Assembly (NCBI GenBank): GCA_937924555.1
Contig: CALDSN010000089.1
Coordinates: 1 to 10,917, forward strand
DNA length: 10,917 bases
Direction: 5' to 3'
Source of the DNA: an uncultured bacterium
GTDB lineage: Bacteria; Cloacimonadota; Cloacimonadia; Cloacimonadales; Cloacimonadaceae
Part shown: positions 7,117 to 10,917 of the stretch, in pieces
Position numbering within the stretch: the stretch's first letter is position 1
Layout: every line of letters starts with the position of its first letter
Notes under the pieces: generated by a model
Databases searched by the model: none
Told to the model about the DNA's origin: nothing
Seen by the model: the letters and a program-made list of their open reading frames with translations, nothing else
Program-made: the position numbers and the translations under genes

Positions 7117-7886
7117 CCTGCTTTGGCAGATGGCTGCCGTGGTGTTCCTGTATATGAACATAATGTTTGTGCTGGCATTGCTGCTGAAGCGAAACGACAT
7201 TGTGGATGTGGCTTGGGGAATGGGTTTTGTGGTTTTGGCTGTCTTTATGCTGGGCAGGGAGCAAGGCTATCATTGGCGGAGATTGCTGCTTAGTGCCTTG
7301 GTCTTTGTTTGGGGCTTACGGCTTAGCATCTACCTATATCTGCGCAACAAAGGCAAGAAAGAGGATTTCCGCTATGCCAAATGGCGTAAGGATTGGGGCA
7401 AGCATTGGGTTATCCGCAGCTATTTGCAAAGTGTTTATCACCCAAGGCTTCTTCATGGTGCTGGTGGCATATCCACTCATCATTATCATTGGCGACCCAT
7501 CGCCTACTGCGAAGCCGGGCGACTTTTTGGGCTGGGCTTTGTGGCTGCTGGGCTTTTTCTTCGAGGCAGTGGGGGATGCACAATTGATGCGCTTCAAGAG
7601 TGATGCTGCCAATCGGGGTAAGATTATGAACCGCGGTTTGTGGCGTTATACCCGACACCCGAACTACTTCGGGGAAACCTGCATGTGGTGGGGCTTGTTC
7701 TTCATCTGTCTGCAGGTGCGCAGTGGATGGTTGGCGCTACTTAGTCCTGTGGTGATGAACTTCTTGCTGCTAAAGGTATCCGGCGTTCCCATGCTGGAGA
7801 GGAAGTATCAAGATAACCCGGAGTATCAGCACTATATCCGCTCCACCAGTTCTTTCATCCCTCGTCTTCCGCGGACACAAAGTTAA
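7106..7886 (+). pseudogene. DUF1295 family membrane protein, interrupted by a one-base frameshift
   Basis: DUF1295 proteins are multi-pass membrane proteins related to steroid 5-alpha-reductase and isoprenylcysteine or phospholipid methyltransferase folds; their reaction is generally unknown. The N-terminal part is read from ATG 7106 (AGGAG at 7092-7096, 9-base spacer) through Gln108 at 7427-7429. The rest of the family match continues in the next frame from GTG 7431 to the TAA at 7884-7886. Removing one A from the AAA at 7428-7430 restores a 259-residue protein of normal family length. Signatures are KRNDIVDVAWGMGF (28-41), RYAKWRKDWGKHW (89-101), FEAVGDAQL (about 152-160), the catalytic-region RHPNYFGE (183-190) and SGVPMLERKY. 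Without correction the first frame ends at 7603, after about 57 unrelated residues. The error could be a real mutation or an amplification or assembly error; the intact rest of the gene favours error or a recent event. Confidence 0.85.
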
Positions 7887-7900
7887 ACGGACTTCTTGCT

Positions 7901-7968
7901 ATCATTGCATAATCATTACCTAATCATTACATAAGAAACATGCAATGATCAGGTAATGATTAGGTGAT
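7901..7968. repeat. 11-bp repeats in direct and inverted orientation
   Basis: Three head-to-tail 11-bp units follow the DUF1295 stop: ATCATTGCATA (7901-7911), ATCATTACCTA (7912-7922) and ATCATTACATA (7923-7933). After 6 bases come inverted units: ATGCAATGAT (7940-7949), CAGGTAATGAT (7950-7960) and a partial TAGGTGAT (7961-7968). Perfect arms result: 7901-7910 with 7940-7949 (10 bp), and 7918-7930 with 7953-7965 (13 bp). These two pairings interleave, so they cannot both form in one simple hairpin. The 11-bp period is close to one helical turn, as for iteron or operator arrays. There is no T-run, so it is not a classic terminator. Confidence 0.85.
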
Positions 7969-8075
7969 TCTTCCCGGGGGCTTCCTTGTTATCAATATGG
8001 TATTACTACGGACTCATTGCGGACAAAGAGCGTATTATGTCCGTAGTAATACCGTGATAATGCCAAGGGGGAAGA
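7969..8075. repeat. Long hairpin element with perfect 15-bp arms
   Basis: GGTATTACTACGGAC (7999-8013) pairs perfectly with 8039-8053 around a 25-base loop. The symmetry continues outward with gaps: TTATCA (7989-7994) with TGATAA (8055-8060), and TCTTCCC (7969-7975) with GGGAAGA (8069-8075). It lies between the converging DUF1295 gene and the small minus-strand gene. No T-run follows on either strand, so a Rho-independent terminator is unlikely; a REP/MITE-like element, an RNA 3'-end structure or a protein-binding site are all possible. The remainder of 7887-8128 shows nothing further, apart from a small 6-bp hairpin (8111-8126) just after the small minus-strand gene. Confidence 0.8.
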
Positions 8076-8128
8076 CACATTGGAGCTTGTGGGTGCAGTT
8101 GGGAGTGCTAAAGCTGTTTGCAGCTTGG

Positions 8129-8353
8129 TTAAGGATAGAGTTTGGTTTTGAGGTTTGCCACGAACTTGGCATGCAAGTCTGCCACCTTGCGGTGCACCTG
8201 CTCGTAGTTTTCGGGAGTGTAATCCAAAACCTTATTTTGCACCATGCCATCGGAATAAGTGACTACAAAACCAATCATACCTTTCCCGGTAAGCAAATCC
8301 GTCTTGGTGTCAATTATGGGGCTCACACTCGCTTTGTTGTTATTGATACTCAT
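8129..8353 (-). CDS. Small protein of unknown function downstream of a sigma-54 promoter
   Basis: This 74-residue protein is not a family I recognise. It is hydrophilic, begins MSINNNKASVSPIIDTKTD, has a central hydrophobic strand-like stretch (GMIGFVVTYSDG, 25-36), then a probable helix (residues about 47-70, NYEQVHRKVADLHAKFVANL). It has no cysteine, no signal peptide and no membrane segment. Codon choice resembles neighbouring genes, which supports coding. The ATG at 8353 has no Shine-Dalgarno and lies about 2 bases after the transcription start predicted from the sigma-54 promoter, so it is either translated leaderless or starts further in, for example at GTG codon 10. A longer plus-strand frame (7964-8377) covers the same DNA but runs through the hairpin and is judged a shadow. 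The gene is downstream of and in the same direction as the sigma-54 activator gene, 168 bases away. Confidence 0.55.
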   Translation of the reverse strand: MSINNNKASVSPIIDTKTDLLTGKGMIGFVVTYSDGMVQNKVLDYTPENYEQVHRKVADLHAKFVANLKTKLYP

Positions 8354-8365
8354 GCAGTAATAACG

Positions 8366-8381
8366 AGCAAAGGATGAGCCA
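8366..8381 (-). promoter_or_regulatory. Sigma-54 (-24/-12) promoter
   Basis: The minus strand reads TGGCTCATCCTTTGCT against the consensus TGGCACG-N4-TTGCW. Ten of the twelve defined positions match, including the essential GG and GC with exactly 10 bases between. With the C of GC at -12, transcription starts near 8355, two bases before the ATG of the 74-residue gene. The gene immediately upstream encodes a sigma-54 activator, which strengthens the call. Confidence 0.75.
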
Positions 8382-8416
8382 AAGCAATTGGGCCGTGTTT
8401 GTAAAAATGTAACACA

Positions 8417-8454
8417 AAGCGAATTATAGAGATATGATTAGTGGGTAATCGCTT
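8417..8454. repeat. Inverted repeat upstream of the sigma-54 promoter
   Basis: AAGCGA (8417-8422) is the exact complement of TCGCTT (8449-8454). Between them GATTA-GTGGG-TAATC (8436-8450) forms a second, tighter inverted repeat. They lie about 60-100 bp upstream of the predicted sigma-54 start, so they could bind a regulator or a DNA-bending protein. The minus strand also has TATAAT (8428-8423), a possible weak sigma-70 -10 with no good -35. Confidence 0.4.
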
Positions 8455-8474
8455 AACCCTGGTAGAACATCACA

Positions 8475-8518
8475 GGAATCGGATGGAATCCCACATTTGG
8501 AATTCCATTATAGGAATC
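8475..8518. promoter_or_regulatory. Cluster of GGAATC boxes: candidate upstream activating sequence
   Basis: GGAATC occurs at 8475, 8485 and 8513, and TGGAATTCCA, a perfect 10-bp palindrome, at 8498-8507. GGATggaATCC (8481-8491) is a second palindrome. The boxes start 10, 14 and 14 bases apart. They are 120-165 bp upstream of the predicted start at 8355, the usual distance for enhancer sites of sigma-54 activators, and begin right after the activator gene's stop. Binding by the neighbouring activator is inferred. Confidence 0.55.
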
Positions 8519-8521
8519 AAC

Positions 8522-10771
8522 TTAGCGCTTGATGCCCAGGTTTTTAATCTTTCGGCTGAGAGTGCTTTCCGCCATATTAAGCAGTTTTGCGGTATCCTTT
8601 TGCACCCAACCGCTTTTCTCCAAGGCACTTAAGATGATATGGTACTCCACCTGTTTCAGGTTGTTTTGCATGTTTCCTTCTGCCGGTGGGGATATGGGAG
8701 AATCACCGATAATGCCGTCCAGTTGTCCGGCATGCCAGATCAACCCCGGCTTCAGGATGTAGATACGCTCAATGATGTTCATTAGTTCCCGGATATTGCC
8801 GGGGAAGCTGTACGCTTCCAGCCTTTGCCAGAACTCTTCAGTTATCTGCGGTACGGGAACCCGGAATACGTTGGAGAAGTGTTTCACAAAGTGCATGGTG
8901 AGTAGAGGAAGGTCGCTTTTCCTTTCCCTTAAGGGCGGGAGAAAAATCTCCACCTTATTCAGCCTGTGATAGAGGTCCAGGCGGAACTTGCTTTGGCGAA
9001 CCAGTTCCTTAAGGTCATAGTTTGTGGTGCTGATTATACGGCAGTTTACGGGGATTTCTCTATCACTTCCCACAGGCTGGATTCTGTGGGTTTCAATGGC
9101 GCGTAACAGCTTAACCTGCACATCCAAGGGCATATCAGCAATCTCATCCAGCAGCAGCGTTCCTTTATCTGCTACCAGGAATTTGCCTTTTCTATCCTCA
9201 ACCGCACCGGTGAAGGCACCCTTTTTATGCCCGAATAGCTCACTTTCCACCAGATTGGGCGAAATTGCCGAGGCATTAACTGCCACCAGAGCTTTACCGG
9301 TGTTGCTGGCATTGTGAATAATCCCGGCTATCACTTCCTTGCCCGTGCCGGATTCACCCGTGATAAGAACATGGACATGCCCATACTTTGCTGCCATGAA
9401 GGCATCTTTTAGGGCTTTTTTTATCAGGGGATGCTCACCCACAAGCTCGGCATTAAGGGCTAAGCTACTGAACTCTTTGGCTTCACAGCACTGTCCCTTA
9501 AGCTGCAGATACTCGTGCCTCAGCTTTTCGATGCGGGCATTATACTGGCTGGATTGTTTGAAGAAGTTCTCGTTAAAATACTGCCTGCTAACCACATCAA
9601 GCATTTCCAAGGCACCAAAGGCTTCTTCAAAACAGCCTTTTGCCTCAAACAACCTTCCCGTACAGCGATAGGCGATGCTGAGCAGCAGCTTGTTATCCTG
9701 CTCGGTGAAGTAGGTAACAGCTTCTTTCAAGAGCTGCTCCGCTTCGGCAAAACCTTCAATTTCGATTAGGGTGTTGGCGAGGTTCACCTTCAGGTTGTTC
9801 TCCCGGTCTGTGTTTCCCGTTTCCTTGCTGTGTATAAGGGAATCGCGCATTAAGGTGATGGATTCTTCATAACGCTCCAACCTCCCCAGGGCAGTTGCAT
9901 GGTTATCCAAGCACTTCAAAGCGGTGGCGGAATCAGCCAAGCCGCATTCACCAAGCATTGTTTCGCTGTCTTGGTACTTCGCTATGGCATCCTGTATTCT
10001 ACCACGATTCAGATAGTTTACTCCCAAATTCATAATAATATTGGCTAATTGAGGTTTAAATCCCCTCATTCGTGCCACGGCAATGCCCTTGTTGAGGAAT
10101 TCTATCGATCTCTCATACTCCTTTAGCATCATATACAACACCCCGAGATAATTGCATGCCTGAGTGTAGAGATATGGGTTCTGGGTTTCATCCACCATGT
10201 CGAGCAGCAGAAGCAGCTCGTGGTTGGCTTTATCCAGTAGGTTATTGCTCATATAGAGGGGACAATTTGCCAGATACACTTCCAGTTTCAAGTCCACGAT
10301 GTCTGCTTCGTTGGCTTCCCGCATGGCTTCTTGGAGCAGCTCTTCTTTCTCCTCCAAACTCAAGCCCAAATCCGTCCTTTGCACCTGAGCCAGCTTCCAC
10401 TCGCATGCAAGCGCTTTGCTTCCGCTGAGGGTAACATGCTTTTCCGCTTCCCGGTAATGATACTCTGCTTTATGGTGCTCTTCGGGATGGGCAAGATTCA
10501 ATATGTTGTATAGCAGTAGGTTATATTTTGCGAGGAGAAAGCTGTCCTTATCTTTGTGTAATTCCTTGCCCAATTCATCCATTTTGCTAAGAGCTTCCGG
10601 AACCCTCCCACAGAAAAGGAGTGCCCTGATATAACATAAGTTCTTTGCCGCCAGCCTGATGTTCTTGTATGCGGATGAATGCTTGTTAAACTCCTCGATG
10701 AATAAGAGGGGATCGTTTGTGCTGCTGTGTTGAAGCTGATAAATCTGTGGTTCAAAGTGCTTATTTTCCAT
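8522..10771 (-). CDS. Sigma-54-dependent transcription activator with N-terminal TPR domain
   Basis: This enhancer-binding protein uses ATP to open sigma-54 promoters. Residues about 1-400 are helical TPR-like repeats, clearest at 205-234, 243-273, 284-316, 326-355 and 363-396, followed by a short coiled-coil-like linker (405-428). The AAA+ domain has Walker A GESGTGKE (472-479), the sigma-54-contacting GAFTGA (518-523), Walker B LLLDEIAD (539-546, Asp542 and Glu543), arginine-finger region FRLDLYHRL (596-604) and sensor II FPGNIREL (656-663). A Fis-type helix-turn-helix closes the protein (about 720-745, KDTAKLLNMAESTLSRKI). All key residues are present. There is no receiver or GAF domain, so it is not a phosphorylated response regulator; the TPR part probably senses a protein or peptide partner. 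The ATG at 10771 has no good Shine-Dalgarno. Likely target is the sigma-54 promoter at 8366-8381 just downstream. Confidence 0.95.
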   Translation of the reverse strand: MENKHFEPQIYQLQHSSTNDPLLFIEEFNKHSSAYKNIRLAAKNLCYIRALLFCGRVPEALSKMDELGKELHKDKDSFLLAKYNLLLYNILNLAHPEEHHKAEYHYREAEKHVTLSGSKALACEWKLAQVQRTDLGLSLEEKEELLQEAMREANEADIVDLKLEVYLANCPLYMSNNLLDKANHELLLLLDMVDETQNPYLYTQACNYLGVLYMMLKEYERSIEFLNKGIAVARMRGFKPQLANIIMNLGVNYLNRGRIQDAIAKYQDSETMLGECGLADSATALKCLDNHATALGRLERYEESITLMRDSLIHSKETGNTDRENNLKVNLANTLIEIEGFAEAEQLLKEAVTYFTEQDNKLLLSIAYRCTGRLFEAKGCFEEAFGALEMLDVVSRQYFNENFFKQSSQYNARIEKLRHEYLQLKGQCCEAKEFSSLALNAELVGEHPLIKKALKDAFMAAKYGHVHVLITGESGTGKEVIAGIIHNASNTGKALVAVNASAISPNLVESELFGHKKGAFTGAVEDRKGKFLVADKGTLLLDEIADMPLDVQVKLLRAIETHRIQPVGSDREIPVNCRIISTTNYDLKELVRQSKFRLDLYHRLNKVEIFLPPLRERKSDLPLLTMHFVKHFSNVFRVPVPQITEEFWQRLEAYSFPGNIRELMNIIERIYILKPGLIWHAGQLDGIIGDSPISPPAEGNMQNNLKQVEYHIILSALEKSGWVQKDTAKLLNMAESTLSRKIKNLGIKR

Positions 10772-10783
10772 ACTATATCCATT

Positions 10784-10822
10784 CGTTACAATTCAAGACC
10801 TGCTTGGGTAGGAGCGTTACAA
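10784..10822. repeat. Two CGTTACAA direct repeats upstream of the activator gene
   Basis: CGTTACAA occurs at 10784-10791 and 10815-10822, 31 bp apart (about three helical turns), in the 98-base leader of the activator gene. They could be regulator sites. No convincing promoter is seen; TATAGT (10777-10772 on the minus strand) touches the start codon and is too close. The rest of 10772-10869 shows nothing else. Confidence 0.3.
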
Positions 10823-10869
10823 AAAGCATAGCTGTCTCTTTCTCCAGATTTATCCATGGCATATAGGGG

Positions 10870-10917
10870 AGATCGGAAGAGCACACGTCTGAACTCCAGT
10901 CACGATCAGATCTCGTA
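10870..10917 (+). other. Illumina TruSeq indexed adapter (index GATCAG), not genomic
   Basis: From AGATCGGAAGAGC onward the sequence is the TruSeq index adapter. The six-base index GATCAG is at 10904-10909 (index 9 as I recall), then ATCTCGTA. Like the left adapter, 48 bases are present. Genomic sequence ends at 10869. Confidence 0.98.

Noticed and set aside
7421..7440. Programmed ribosomal frameshifting in the DUF1295 gene
   Set aside because: There is no slippery heptamer, no internal Shine-Dalgarno at the right spacing and no rare-codon or stop context at the junction; mutation or error is simpler.
7901..7968. A CRISPR array
   Set aside because: The units are 11 bp, contiguous without spacers, and partly inverted.
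7901..8075. Rho-independent terminators for the converging genes
   Set aside because: Neither hairpin is followed by a T-run on either strand.
7964..8377. A 137-residue plus-strand open frame
   Set aside because: It runs through the long hairpin, has low-complexity hydrophobic content with many His and Cys, no Shine-Dalgarno, and is antisense to a frame with better codon use and its own promoter.

Overview
The window is a 10.8-kb piece of bacterial chromosome with Illumina TruSeq adapter sequence at both ends (1-48 and 10870-10917, 48 bases each). Only 49-10869 is biological, and the genes at either edge stop because the sequenced molecule stops. The organism looks like an uncultured anaerobic Gram-negative bacterium: it has a membrane ion-pumping complex related to energy-converting hydrogenases, an exported lipocalin lipoprotein, a sigma-54 activator and mostly Shine-Dalgarno starts. 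I lean towards the FCB group, for example Cloacimonadota, but that rests on general resemblance and is low confidence.

Left block (49-4070, minus strand). Three tightly packed genes are read right to left: a large subunit related to HycE/HyfG/NuoCD, a small subunit with a fused ferredoxin-like domain (related to HyfH+HyfI), and a HyfB-like proton-channel subunit cut by the window edge. All four cysteines that would hold the NiFe centre are absent from the large subunit. This is therefore an Ehr-type (energy-converting hydrogenase-related) complex and not a hydrogenase. Its substrate is unknown.

Middle block (about 4190-7886, plus strand). A divergent promoter region with a 19-bp palindrome leads into a four-gene overlapping operon: an exported 2-Cys glutathione peroxidase-like protein, a Blc-type lipocalin lipoprotein, a DAK2-DegV protein that looks like a fatty acid kinase (FakA) fused to its acyl carrier (FakB), and a DUF1295 membrane protein interrupted by a one-base frameshift. 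All four genes can be tied to lipids. The operon may handle oxidised or released membrane fatty acids, which is an inference.

Right block (7887-10869). The space after the operon holds an array of 11-bp repeats in both orientations and a second, longer hairpin. On the minus strand lie a TPR-containing sigma-54 enhancer-binding protein (8522-10771) and then a 74-residue protein of unknown function (8129-8353). Directly in front of the small gene is a good -24/-12 sigma-54 promoter. A cluster of GGAATC boxes and palindromes sits about 120-165 bp upstream of its predicted start, where an activator would bind. Together these look like a self-contained sigma-54 regulatory module whose output is the small protein or a small transcript.
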